From Synchiropus splendidus (taxonomy: Eukaryota > Chordata > Actinopteri > Syngnathiformes > Callionymidae): a stretch of 64,000 nucleotides of DNA. The DNA lies in assembly GCF_027744825.2 (NCBI RefSeq), contig NC_071348.1, positions 16,711,563-16,775,562 on the forward strand, given 5' to 3'. The translations under genes were made by a program, and so were the position numbers. This document shows, in pieces, positions 23,278-36,800 of this stretch. The notes beneath the pieces were generated by a model. That model worked only from the letters and a program-made list of their open reading frames with translations, made no database searches and had not been told where the DNA came from. Numbering within the stretch: position 1 is the first letter of the stretch; the number at the start of each line of letters is the position of its first letter.

Positions 23278-26200
23278 TTAGATTTGATGTGCAACTACTA
23301 GAAACACCCTTTCTGCTATAGGGGGACGTGAAAATGTCATGTTCTGAAGCTTCCCTGCAAAGTTATGGCACAATGCAGAAAACCCGTTTTCAGCTTGAGA
23401 TAAGGTGGGTTCCGGAACGGCAAACATAAAAATGTTGATAACTTTCGAAAAACACTTCAGACAGCTTAGATTTGATGTGCAAGTACTAGAAAGACCCTTT
23501 CTGCTATAGTGGGACCTGAAAATTTCATGTCTGAAGCTTCCCTGCAAAGTTATGGCACAATGCAGAAAACGCGTTTTCAGGCTGAGATAAGGTCCATTCT
23601 GGAACGCCAAACATAAAAATGTTGATAACATTCGAAAAACACTTCAGACAGTTTAGATTTGATGTGCAACTACTAGAAAGTCCCTTTCTGCTATTGTGGG
23701 AGGTGAAAATTTCATGTTCTGAAGCTTCCTTGCAAAGTTATGGCACAATGCAGAAAATGCGTTTTCAGCCTGAGATAAGGTTGATTCCGGAACGCCAAAC
23801 ATAAAAATGGTGATAACTTTCGAAAAACAATTCAGACAGCTTAGATTTGATATGCAACTACTAGAAAGACCCTTTCTGCTATAGTGGGAGGTGAACATTT
23901 CATGTTCTGAAGCCTCCCTGCAAAGTTATGGCACAATGCAGAAAACGCGTTTTCAGCTTGAGATAAGGTCGATTCCGGAACGCCAAACGTAAAAATGTTG
24001 ATCACTTTGGAATTACACTTCAGACAGCTTAGATTTGATATGCAACTACTAGAAAGACCCTTTCTGCTATAGTGGGAGGTGAACATTTCATGTTCTGAAG
24101 CCTCCCTGCAAAGTTATGGCACAATGCAGAAAACGCGTGTTCAGCCTGAGATAAGGTGGGTTCCGGAACGCCAAACGTAAAAATGTTGATAACTTTGGAA
24201 AAACATTTCAGACAGCTTAGATTTGATGTGCAACTTCTAGAAAGACCCTTTCTGCTATAGTGGGAGGTGAAAATGTCATGTTCTGAAGATTCCGTGCAAA
24301 GTTATGGCACAATGCAGAAAAGGCGTTTTCAGTCTGAGATAAGGTCGATTCTGGAACACCAAACATAAAAATGTTGAAAACTTTCGAAAAACAATTCAGA
24401 CAGCTTAGATTTGATGTGCAACTACTAGAAAGACCATTTCTGCTATAGTGGGAGGTGAACATTTAATGTTCTCAAGCTTCCCTTAGAAGTTATGGCACAA
24501 TGCAGAAAACGCATTTTCAGCATGACATAAGGTGGGTTCCGAAACGCCAAACGTAAAAATGTTGATAACTTTGGAACAACACTTCAGACAGCTGAGATTT
24601 GATGTGCAACTACTAGAAAGACCCTTTCTGCTATAGTGGGAGGTGAAATTTTTATTTTCTGAAGCTTCCCTGCAAAGTTATGGCATAATGCGTAAAACGC
24701 GTTTTTAGCCTGAGATAAGGTCGATTCCGGAACGCCAAACATAAAAGTGTTGATAACTTTGGAAAAACACATCAGACAGCTTAGATTTGATGTGCAACTA
24801 CTAGAAAGACCATTTCAGCTATAGTGGGAGGTTAAAATTTCATGTTCTGAAGCTTCCCTGCAAAGTTATGGCACAATGCAGAAAACGCGTTTTCAGCCTG
24901 AGATAAGGTGGGTTCCGGAACGCCAAACATAAAAATGTTGATAACTTTCGAAAAACACTTCAGACAGCTTAGATTTGATGTGCAACTACTAGAAAGACCC
25001 TTTCTGCTATAGTGGGACGTGAAAATTTCATGTTCTGAAGCTTCCCTGCAAAGTTATGGCACAATGCAGAAAACGCGTTTTCAGCCTGAGAAAAGGTCGA
25101 TTCTGGAACGCCAAACATAAAAATGTTGATAACTTTCGAAAAACACTTCAGACAGCTTAGATTTGATGTGCAACTACTAGAAAGACCCTTTCTGCTATAG
25201 TGGGAGATGAACATTTCATGTTCTGAAGCTTCCATGCAAAGTTATGGCACAATCCAGAAAACGCGTTTTCTGGCTGAGATAAGGTCGATTCTGGAACGCG
25301 AAACATAAAAATGTTGATAACTTTCGAAAAACTCGTCAGACAGCTTAGATTTGATGTGCAACTACTAGAAAGACCCTTTCTGCTATAGTGGGAGGTGAAA
25401 ATTTCATTTTCTGAAGCTTCTCTGCAAAGTTATGGCACAATGCGTAAAACGCGTTTTCAGCCTGAGATAAGGTGGGTTCCGGAACGCCAAACATAAAAAT
25501 GTTGATAACTTTCGAAAAACACTTCAGACTGCTTAGATTTGATGTGCAACTACTACAAAAACCCTTTCTGCTCTAGTGGGAGGTGACAATTTCATTCACT
25601 GAAGCTTCCCTGCAAAGTTTTTGCACAAAGCGTAAAAAGCGTTTTCAGCCTGAGATAAGGTCGATTCCGGAACGCCAAACATAAAAATGTTGATAACTTT
25701 GGAAAAACACATCAGACAGCTTAGATTTGATGTGCAACTACTAGAAAGACCATTTCAGCTTTAGTGGGAGGTTAAAATTTAATGTTCTAAAGCTTGCCTG
25801 CAAAGTTATGGCACAATGCAGAAACGCGTTTTCAGCCTGAGATAAGGTGGGTTCCGGAACGCCAAACATAAAAATATTGATAACTTTCGAAAAACACTTC
25901 AGACAGCTTAGATTTGATGTGCAAATACTAGAAAGACCCTTTCTGCTATAGTGGGACGTGAAAATTTCATGTTCTGAAGCTTCCCTGCAAAGTAATGGCA
26001 CAATGCGTAAAACGCGTTTTCAGCCTGAGATAAGGTCGATTCCGGAACGACAAACATAAAAATGTTGATAACTTTGGAAAAACACATCAGACAGTTTAGA
26101 TTTGATGTGCAACTACTAGAAAGACCCTTTCTGCTATAGTGGGAGGTTAAAATTTCATGTTCTGAAGCTTCCTTGCAAAGTTATGGCACAATGCAGAAAA

Positions 26201-28220
26201 TGCGTTTTCAGCCTGAGATAAGGTTGATTCCGGAACGCCAAACATAAAAATGTTCATAACTTTGGAAAAACACTTCAGACAGCTTAGATTTGCTGTGCAA
26301 CTACTAGAAAAACCCTTTCTGCTATAGTAGGAGGTGAAAATTTCATTTTCTGAAGCTTCCCTGCAAAGTTATGGCACAAAGCGTGAAAAGCGTTTTCTGC
26401 CTGAGATAAGGTCGATTCCGGAAAGCCAAACATAAAAATGTTGATAACTTTCGGAAAACACTTCAGACATCTTAGATTTGATGTGCAACTACTAGAAAGA
26501 CCCTTTCTGCTATAGTGGGAGGTTAAAATTTCATGTTCGGAAGCTTCCATGCAAAGTTATGGCACAATGCAGACAACGCGTTTTCAGCCTGAGATAAGGT
26601 CGATTCTGGAACGCCAAACATAAAAATGTTGATAACTTCCGAAAAAAACTTCAGACAGCTTAGATTTGACGTGCAACTACTAGAAAGACCCTTTCTGCTA
26701 TAGTGGGACGTGAAAGTTTCATGTTCTGAAGCTTCCCTGCGAAGTTATGGCACAATGCAGAAAACGCGTTTTCAGCTTGAGATAAGGTCGATTCTGGAAG
26801 GCCAAACATAAAAATGTTGATAACTTTGGAAAAACACTTCAGACAGCTTAGATTTGATGTGCAACTACTAGAAAAACCCTTTCTGCTATAGTGGGAGGTG
26901 AACATTTCATGTTCTGAAGCTTCCCTGAGAAGTTATGGCACAATGCAGAAAACGCGTTTTCAGCCTGAGATAAGGTGGGTTCCGAAACGCCAAACGTAAA
27001 AATGTTGATAACTATCGAAAAACACTTCAGACAGCTTAGATTTGATGTGCAACTACTAGAAAGAATCTTTCTGCTCTAGTGGGAGGTCAAAATTTCTTGT
27101 TCTGAAGCTTCCCTGGAAAGTTATGGGACAATGCAGAAAACGCATTTTCATCCTGAGATAAGGTCGATTCCGGAACGCCAAACATAAAAATGTTCATAAC
27201 TTTGGAAAAACACTTCAGACTGCTAACATTTGATGTGCAACTACTAGAAAGACCCTTTTTGCTATAGTGGGAGGTGAACATTTCATGTTCTGAAGCTTCC
27301 CTGCCAAGTTATGGCACAATGCAGAAAACGCGTTTTCAGCCTGAGATAAGGTCGATTCTGGAACGCCATACATAAAAATGTTGATAACTTTCGAAAAACA
27401 CCTCAGACAGCTTAGATTTGATGTGCAAATACTAGAAAGACCCTTTCTGCGATAGTGGGAGGTGAACATTTCATGTTCTGAAGCTTCCCAGCAAAGTTAT
27501 GGCACAATGCAAAAAACGCGTTATTAGCTTGAGATAAGGTGGGTTCCGGAACGCCAAACATAAAAATGTTCATAACTTTGGAAAAACACTTCAGACTGCT
27601 AACATTTGATCTGCAACTACTAGAAAGACCCTTTCTGCTATAGTGGGAGGTGAACATTTCATGTTCTGAAGCTTCCCTGCAAAGTTATGGCACATTGCAG
27701 AAAACGCGTTTTCAGCTTGAGATAAGGTCGATTTCGGAACAATAAACATAAAAATGTTGATAACTTTCGAAAAACACTTCAAACAGCTTAGATTTGATGT
27801 GCAACTACGAGAAAGACCCTTTCTGCTATAGTGGGAGGTGAACATTTCATGTTCTGAAGCTTCCCTGCAAAGTTATGGCACAATGCGTAAAACGCGCTTT
27901 CAGCCTGAGATAAGGTCGATTCCGGAACGCCACACATAAAAATGTTGATAACCTTGGAAAAACACTTCAGACAGTTTAGATTTGATGTGCAACTACTAGA
28001 AAGACCCTTTCTGCTTTAGTGGGACGTGAAAATTTCATGTTCTGAAGCTTCCCTCCAAAGTTATGGTACAATGAAGACAACGCGTTTTCAGCCTGAGATG
28101 AGGTCGATTCTGGAACGCCAAACATAAAAATGTTGATAACTTCCAAAAAACATTTCAGACAGCTTAGATTTGATGTGCAACTACTAGAAACACCCTTTCT
28201 GCTATAGTGGGAGGTGAACA
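23278..28220. repeat. Higher-order block A2 (about 26 units, contracted)
   Basis: This is the third copy of block A. Its left part is colinear with A1 at 6016 bp. It then lacks one unit near 25.5 kb, two more units by 26.2 kb and three more by 27.4 kb. The rare TACAATGAAGACAACGCG unit at 23181 has its partner at 28067, 4886 bp on. After about 28201 the next block start is not found and the array becomes mixed. Confidence 0.75.
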
Positions 28221-31200
28221 TTTCATGTTCTGAAGCCTCCCTGCAAAGTTATGGCACAATGCAGAAAACGCGTTTTCAGCTTGAGATAAGGTGGGTTCCG
28301 GAAGGCCAAACATAAAAATGTTGATAACTTTGGAAAAACACTTAAGACAGCTTCGATTTGATGTGCAACGACTAGAAAGACCCTTTCTGCTAAAGTGGGA
28401 GGTTAAAATTTCATATTCTGAAGCTTCCCTGCAAAGTTATGGCAGAATGCAGAAAACGCGTTTTCAGCCCGAGATAAGGTCGTTTCCGAAACGCCAACCT
28501 AAAAAATGTTGATAGCTTTCGAAAAACACTTCAGACAACTTAGATTTGGTGTGCAACTACTAGAAAGACCCTTTCTGCTATGGTGGGAGGTGAAAATTTC
28601 ATGTTCTGAAGCTTCCCTGCAAAGTTAAGGATCAATGCAGAAAACGCGTTTTCAGCCTGAGGTAAGGTGGGTTCCGGAAGGCCAAACATAAAAATGTTGA
28701 TGACTTTGGAAAAACACTTCAGACAGCTTAGATTTGCTGTGCAACTACTAGTAAGACCCTTTCTGCTACAGTGGGAGGTTAAAATTTCATGTTCTGAAGC
28801 TTCCCTGCATAGTTATGGCACTATGCAGAAAACGCGTTTTCAGCCTGAGATATGGTGGGTTCCGGAACGCCAAACATAAAAATGTTGCTAACTTTTGAAA
28901 AAACATTTCAGACAGCTTAGATTTGCTGTGCAACTACTAGTAAGACCCTTTCTGCTACAGTGGCAGGTTAAAATTTCATGTTCTGTAGCTTCCCTGCAAA
29001 GTTATGGCACAATGCAGAAAAGGCGTTTTCAGCCTGAGATAAGGTGGGTTCCAAAACGGCAAACGTAAAAATGTTGATAACTTTTGAAAAACACTTCAGA
29101 CAGCTTAGATTTGATGTGCAACTACTAGAAAGACCCTTTCTGCTATAGTGGGAGTTGAAAATTTCATGTTCCGAAGCTTCCCTGCAAAGTCAAGGAACAA
29201 TGCAGTAAACGCGTTTTCAGCCTGAGATAAGGTGGGTTCCGGAACGCCAAACACAAAAATGTTGACAACTTTGGAAAAACACTTCAGACAGCTTAGATTT
29301 GATGTGCAACTACTAGAAAGACCCTTTCTGCTATAGTGGGAGGTGAAAATTTCATGTTCTGAAGCTTCCTTGCAAAGTTATGGCACAATGCAGAAAATGC
29401 GTTTTCAGCCTGAGATAAGATTGATTCCGGAACGCCAATCATAAAAATGTTGATAACTTTGGAAAAACACTTCAGACAGCTTAGATTTGATGTGCAACTA
29501 CTAGAAAGACCCTTTCTGCTATAGTGGGAGGTGAAAATTTCATGTTCTGAAGCTTCGCTGGAAAGTTATGGGACAATGCAGAAAACGCATTTTCATCCTG
29601 AGATTAGGTCTATTACGGAACGCCAAACATAAAACTGTTGATAACTTTCGAAAAACACTTCAGACAGCTTAGATTTGATGTGCAACTGCTAGAAAGACCC
29701 TTTCTGCTATAGTGGGTGGTGAAAATTTCATGTTCTGAAGCTTCCTTGCAAAGTTATGGCACAATGCAGAAAACGCGTTTTAAGCCTGAGATAAGGTGGG
29801 TTCCGAAACGCCAAACGTAAAAATGTTGATCACTTTGGAACAACACTTCAGACAGCTTAGATTTGATGTGCAACTACGAGAAAGACCCTTTCTGCTATCG
29901 TGGGAGGTCAAAATTTCATGTTCTGAAGCATCCCTGAAAAGTTATGGCATAATGCGGAAAAACACTTTTCAGCCTGAGATAAGGTGGGTTTCGGAACACC
30001 AAACATAAAAGTGTTAATAACTTTCGAAAAACACTTCAGACAGCTTTGATTTGATGTGCAACGACTAGAAAGATCCTTTCTGCTATAGTGGGAGGTGAAA
30101 ATTTCATATTCTGCAGCTTTCCTGCAAAGTTATGGCCCAATGCAGAAAACGCGTTTTCAGACTGAGATAAGGTCGATTCCGGAACGCCAAACATAGGAAT
30201 GTTGATAACTCTGGAAAAAACACTTCAGACAGGTTACATTTGATGAGCAACTACTAGAAGGAACCTTTCTGCTATAGTGGCAGGTGAAAATTTCATGTTC
30301 TGAAGCTTCCCTCCAAAGTTATGGCACAATGCAGAAAACGCGTTTTCAGCCTGATATAAGGTCGATTCCGGAAAGCCAAACATAAAAATGTTGATCACTT
30401 TGGAAAAACACATCAGACAGCTTAGATTTGATGTGCAAGTACTAGAAAGACCCTTTGTACTATAGTGGGATTTGAAAATGTCATGTTCTGAAGCTTTCCT
30501 CCAAAGGTATTGCACAATGCAGAAAGCGCGTTTTCAGCCAGAGATAAGGTCGATTCTGGAATGCCACACATAAAAATGTTGATAACTTTGGAAAAACACT
30601 TCAAACAGCTTATATTTGACGTGCAACTACTAGAAAGACCCTTTCTGCTATAGTGGCAGGTTAAAATTTCATTTTCTGAAGCTTCCCTCCAAAGTTATGG
30701 CACAATGCAGAAAACGCGTTTTCAGCCTTAGATAAGGTCGATTCAGGAACGCCAAATATAAAAATGTTGAAAACTTTCGAAAAACACTTCAGACAGCTTA
30801 GATTTGATGAGCAAGTCGGAGAAAGACCCTTTCTGCTATCGTGGGAGGTGAACATTTCATGTTCTGAAGCTTCCCTGCAAAGTTATGGCACAATGCAGAA
30901 AACGCGTTTTCAACCTGAGATAATGTGGGTTCCGGAACGCCAAACATAAAAATGTTGATAACTTTCGAAAAACACTTCGGACAGCTTAGATTTGATGTGC
31001 AGCTACTAGAAAGAACCTTTCTGCTATAGTGGGAGGTCAAAATTTCATGTTCTGAAGCTTCCCTGGAAAGTTATGGGACAATGCAGAAAACGCATTTTCA
31101 TCCTGAGATAAGGTGCGATCCGGGACGCCAAACATAAAAATGTTGATATCTTTCGAAAAACACTTCAGACACCTTAGATTTTTTGTGCAACTACTAGAAA

Positions 31201-33850
31201 GACACTTTGTGCTATAGTGGGAGGTTAAAATTTCGAGTTCTGAAGCTTCCATCCAAAGTTATGGCACAATGCAAAAAAAGCGTTTAGAGCCTTAGATAAG
31301 GTGCGTTCCGAAACGCCTAACATAAAAATGTTGATAACTTTGGAAAAACACTTCAGACAGCTTAGATTTGATGTGCAACTACTAGAAAGAACCCTTCTGC
31401 TATAGTGGGAGGTGAAAATTTCATGTTCTGAAGCTTCCCTGCAAATTTATGGCGCAAAGCGTAAAAAGCGTTTTCAGCCTGAGATAAGGTAGATTCCGGA
31501 ACGCCAAAGATAAAAATGTTGATAACTTTCGAAAAACACTTCAGACAGCTTAGATTTGATGTGCAACTACTAGAAAGACCCTTTCTGCTATAGTGGGACG
31601 TCAAAATTTCATGTTCTGAAGCTTCCCTGGAAAGTTATGGGACAATGCAGAAAACGATTTTTCATCCTGAGATAACGTCGATTCCGGAACGCCAAACGTA
31701 AAAATGTTGATAACTTTCGAAAAACACCTCAGACAGCTTAGATTTGATGTGCAACTACGAGAAAGACCCTTTCTGCTATCGTGGGAGGTCAAAATTTCAT
31801 GTTCTGAAGCTTCCCTGGAAAGTTATGGGACAATGGAGAAAACGCATTTTCAACCTGAGATAAGGTCGATTCTGGAACGCCAAACATAAAAATGTTGATA
31901 ACTTTCGAAAAACACTTCAGACAGCTTAGATTTGATGTGCAACTACTAGAAAGACCCTTTCTGCTATAGTGGGAGGTGAAAATTTCATTTTCTTAAGCTT
32001 CCTAGCAAAGTTATGGCACAATGCAGGAAACGTGTTTTCAGCCTGAGATAAGGTTGATTCCGGAACGCCAAACATAAAAATGTTGATAACTTTGGAAAAA
32101 CACTTCAGACAGCTTAGATTTGATGTGCAACTACTAGAAAAACCCTTTATGCTATAGTGGGAGGTGAAAATTTCTTTTTCTGAAGCTTCCCTGCAAAGTT
32201 ATGGCACAATGCAGAAAAGGCGTTTTCAGCCTGAGATAAGGTCGATTCTGAAACGCGAAACATAAAAATGTTGATAACTTTCGAAAAACACTTCAGACAG
32301 CTTAGATTTGATGTGCAACTACTCGAAAGACCCTTTCTGTTATAGTGGGAGGTGAACATTTCATGTTCTGAAGCTTCCATGCAAAGTTATGGCACAATAC
32401 AGACAACCCGTTTTCAGCTTGAGATAAGGTCGATTCTGGAACGCCAAACATAAAAATGTTGATAACTTTCGAAAAACATTTCAGACAGCTTAGATTTGAT
32501 GTGCAACTACTAGAAAGACCCTTTCTGCTATAGTGGGAGGTGAACATTTCATGTTCTGAAGCTTCCCTGCAAAGTTATGGCACAATGCAGACAACGCGTT
32601 TTCAGCCTGAGATAAGGTCGATTCTGGAACGCCAAACATAAAAATGTTGATAACTTCCGAAAAACACTTCAGACAGCTTAGATTTGATGTGCAACTACTA
32701 GAAAGACCCTTTCTGCTATAGTGGGACGTGAAAATTTCATGTTCTGAAGCTTCCCTGCAAAGTTATGGCACAATGCAGAAAACGCGTTTTCAGCCTGAGA
32801 TAAGGTGGGTTCCGAAACGCCAAACGTAAAAATGGTGATCACTTTGGAACAACACTTCAGATAGCTTAGATTTGATGTGCAACTGCTAGAAAGACCCTTT
32901 CTGCTATAGTGGGAGGTGAAAATTTCATGTTCTAAAGGTTCCCTGCAAAGTTATGGCACAATGCGTAAAACACGTTTTCAGCCTGAGATAAGGTCGATTC
33001 CGGAACGCCATACATAAGAAATGTTGATAACTTTGGAAAAACACTTCAGACAGCTTAGATTTGTGCAACTACTAGAAAGACCCTTTCTGCAATAGTGGGA
33101 GGTAAAAATTTAATGTTCGGAAGCTTCCATGCAAAGTAATGGCACAATGCAGACAACGCTTTTTTAGCCTGAAATAAGGTCGATTCTGGAACGGCAAACA
33201 TAAAAATGTTGATAACTTTCGAAAAGCACTTCAGACTGCTTAGATTTGATGTGCAACTACTAGAAAGACCCTATCTGCTATAGTGGGAGGTAAAAATTTA
33301 ATGTTCGGAAGCTTCCATGCAAAGTAATGGCACAATGCAGAAAACGCGTTTTCAGCTTGAGATAAGGCGGGTTCCGGAACGCCAAACATAAAAATGTTGA
33401 TAACTTTCGAAAAACACTTCAGACAGCTTAGATTTGATGTGCAACTACTAGAAGGACCCTTTCTGCTATAGTGGGAGGTTAAAATTTCATGTTCTGAACC
33501 TTCCCTGCAAAGTTATGTCACAATGCGTAAAACGCGTTTTCAGCCTGAGATAAGGTCGATTCCGCAACGCCAAACATAAAAATGTTGATCACTTTGGAAA
33601 AACACATCAGACAGCTTAGATTTGATGTGCAACTACTAGAAGGACCCTTTCTGCTATAGTGGGAGGTTAAAATTTCAGGTTTTGAAGCCTACCTGCAAAG
33701 TTATGGCACAATGCAGAAAACGCGTTTTCAGCTTGAGATAAGGTGGGTTCCGGAATGCCAAACATAAAAATGTTGATAACTTTCGAAAAACACTTCAGAC
33801 AGCTTAGATTTGATGTGCAACTACTAGAAAGACACTCTCTACTATAGTGG
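28221..33850. repeat. Mixed satellite stretch between blocks A and B
   Basis: About 30 units without a higher-order period visible by eye. It has diverged units (28.3-30.6 kb), a 3-bp deletion at about 33063 where GATTTGATGTG reads GATTTGTG, and a rare CAGACAACGCTTTTTTAG unit near 33150 that is shared with 9.09 kb and 61.34 kb. No gene or other element is seen. Confidence 0.8.
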
Positions 33851-36800
33851 GACGTGAAAATTTCATGTTCTGAAGCTTCCCTGCAAAGTTATGGCACAAT
33901 GCAGAAAACGCCTTTTAAGTCTGAGATAAGGTTGATTCCGGAACGCTAAACATAAAAATGTTGATAACTTTCGAAAAACACTTCAGACAGCTTAGATTTG
34001 ATGTGCAACTACTAGAAAGACCCTTTCTGCTATAGTGGGACCGGAAAATTTCATGTTCTGAAGTTTCCTTGCAAAGTTATGGCACAATGCGTAATACGCG
34101 TTTTCAGCCTGAGATAAGGTCGATTCCGAAACGCCAAACATAAAAATGATGATAACTTTGGAAAAACACATCAGACAGCTTAGATTTGATGTGGAACTAC
34201 TAGAAAGACCCTTTCTGCTATAGTGGGAGGTGAAAATTTCATGTTCTGAAGTTTCCCTGCAAAGTTATGGCACAATGCAGAAAACGCCTTTTAAGTCTGA
34301 GATAAGGTTGATTCCGGAACGCTAAACATAAAAATGTTGATAACTTTCGAAAAACACTTCAGACAGCTTAGATTTGATGTGCAACTACTAGAAAGACCCT
34401 TTCTGCTATAGTGGGACCGGAAAATTTCATGTTCTGAAGCTTCCCTGCAAAGTTATGTCTCAATGCAGAAAACCTGTTTTCAGCCAGAGATAAGGTGGGT
34501 TCCGAAACACCATACATAAAAATGTTGATAACTTTGGAAAAACATTTCAGACAGCTTAGATTTGTTGAGCAACTACTAGAAGGACCCTTTCTGCTATAGT
34601 GGGAGGTTCAAATTTCATGTTCTGAAGCCTCCCTGCAAAGTTATGGCACAATGCAGAAAACGCGTTTTCAGCTTGAGATAAGGTGGGTTCCGGAACGCCA
34701 AACATAAAAATGTTGATAACTTTCGAAAAACATTTCAGACAGCTTAGATTTGATGTGCAACTCTAGAAAGACCCTTTCTGCTTTAGTGGGAGGTGAAAAT
34801 TTCATTTTCTGAAGCTTCCCTGCAAAGTTATGGCACAATGCGTAATACACGTTTTCAGCCTGAGATAAGGTCGATTCCGGAACGCCAAACATAAAAATGA
34901 TGATAACTTTGGAAAAACACATCAGACAGCTTAGATTTGATGTGCAACTACTAGAAAGACCCTTTCTGCTATAGTGGAAGGTGAAAATTTCATGTTCTGA
35001 AGTTTCCCTGCAAAGTTATGGCACAATGCAGAAAACGTGTTTTCAGCCTGAGATAAGGTCGATTCCGGAACGCCAAACATAAAAATGTTGATAACTTTGT
35101 CAAAACAATTCAGACATCTTAGATTTGATGTGCAACTACCAGAAAGACCCTTTCTGCTGTAGTGGGAGGTGAACATTTCATGTTCTGAAGCTTTATGCAA
35201 AGTTATGGCACAATGCGTAAAACGCGTTTTCAGCCTGCGATAAGGTGGATTCCCGAAGGCCAAACATAAAAATGTTGAAAGCTTTGGAAAAACACTTCAG
35301 ACAGCTTAGATTTCTCGTGAAACTACTAGAAAGACCCTTTCTGCTGTAGTGGGAGGTGAACATTTCATGTTCTGAAGCTTCCCTGCAAATTTATGGCACA
35401 ATGCCGAAAACTCGTTTTCAGCCTGAGATAAGGTGGGTTCCGGAACGCCAAACATAAAAATGTTGATAACTTTGTAAAACACTTCAGACAGCTTAGATTT
35501 GATGTGCAACTACTAGAAAGACGCTTTCTGCTATAGTGGGAGGTGAAAATTTCATTTTCTGAAGCTTCCCTGCAAAGTTATGGGACAATGCGTAAAACGC
35601 GTTTTCAGCCTGAGATAAGGTCGATTCCGCAACGCCAAAGATAAAAATGTTGATAACTTTGGAAAAACACATCAGACAGCTTAGATTTGTTGAGCAACTA
35701 CTAGAAAGACCCTTACTGCTACAGTGGGAGGTGAAAATTTCATGTTCTGAAGCTTCCCTGCAAAGTTATGCCACAATGCAGGAAACGCGTTTTCAGCCTG
35801 AGATAAGGTCGATTCCGGAAGGCCAAACATAAAAATATTGATAACTTTGGAAAAAAACTTCAGACAGCTTAGATTTGATGTGCAAGTAGGAGAAAGACCT
35901 TTTCTGCTATAGTGGGGTATGAAAATTTCATGTTCTGAAGCTTCCCTGCAAAGTTATGGCACAATGTGTAAAACGCGTTTTGAGCCTGAGATAAGGGCGA
36001 TTCCGGAACGCCAAACATAAAAATGTTGATAACTTTGTCAAAACAATTCAGACATCTTAGATTTGATGTGCAACTACTAGAAAGACCCTTTCTGCTATAG
36101 TGGGAGGTTAAAATTTCATGTTCGGAAGCTTCCATGCAAAGTTATGGCACAATGCATACAACGCGTTTTCAGCCTGAGATAAGGTCGATTCTGGAACGCC
36201 AAACATAAAAATGTTGATAACTTCCGCAAAACACTTCAGACGGCTTAGATTTGATGTGCAACTACCAGAAAGACCCTTTCTGCTGTAGTGGGAGGTGAAC
36301 ATTTCATGTTCTGAAGCTTCCCTGCAAATTTATGGCACAATGCCGAAAACTCGTTTTCAGCCTGAGATAAGGTGGGTTCCGGAACGCCAAACATAAAAAT
36401 GTTGATAACTTTGGAAAACACTTCAGACAGCTTAGATTTGATGTGCAACTACTAGAAAGACCCTTTCTGCTATAGTGGGAGGTGAAAATTTCATGTTCTC
36501 AAGTTTCCCTGCAAAGTTATGGCACAATGCAGAAAACGCCTTTTCAGTCTGAGATAAGGTTGATTCCGGAACGCTAAACATAAAAATGTTGATAACTTTC
36601 GAAAAACACTTCAGACAGCTTAGATTTGATGTGCAACTACTAGAAAGACCCTTTCTGCTATAGTGGGACCGGAAAATTTCAAGTTCTGAAGCTTCCCTGC
36701 AAAGTTATGTCTCAATGCAGAAAACCTGTTTTCAGCCAGAGATAAGGTGGGTTCCGGAACACCATACATAAAAATGTTGATAACTTTGGAAAAACATTTC

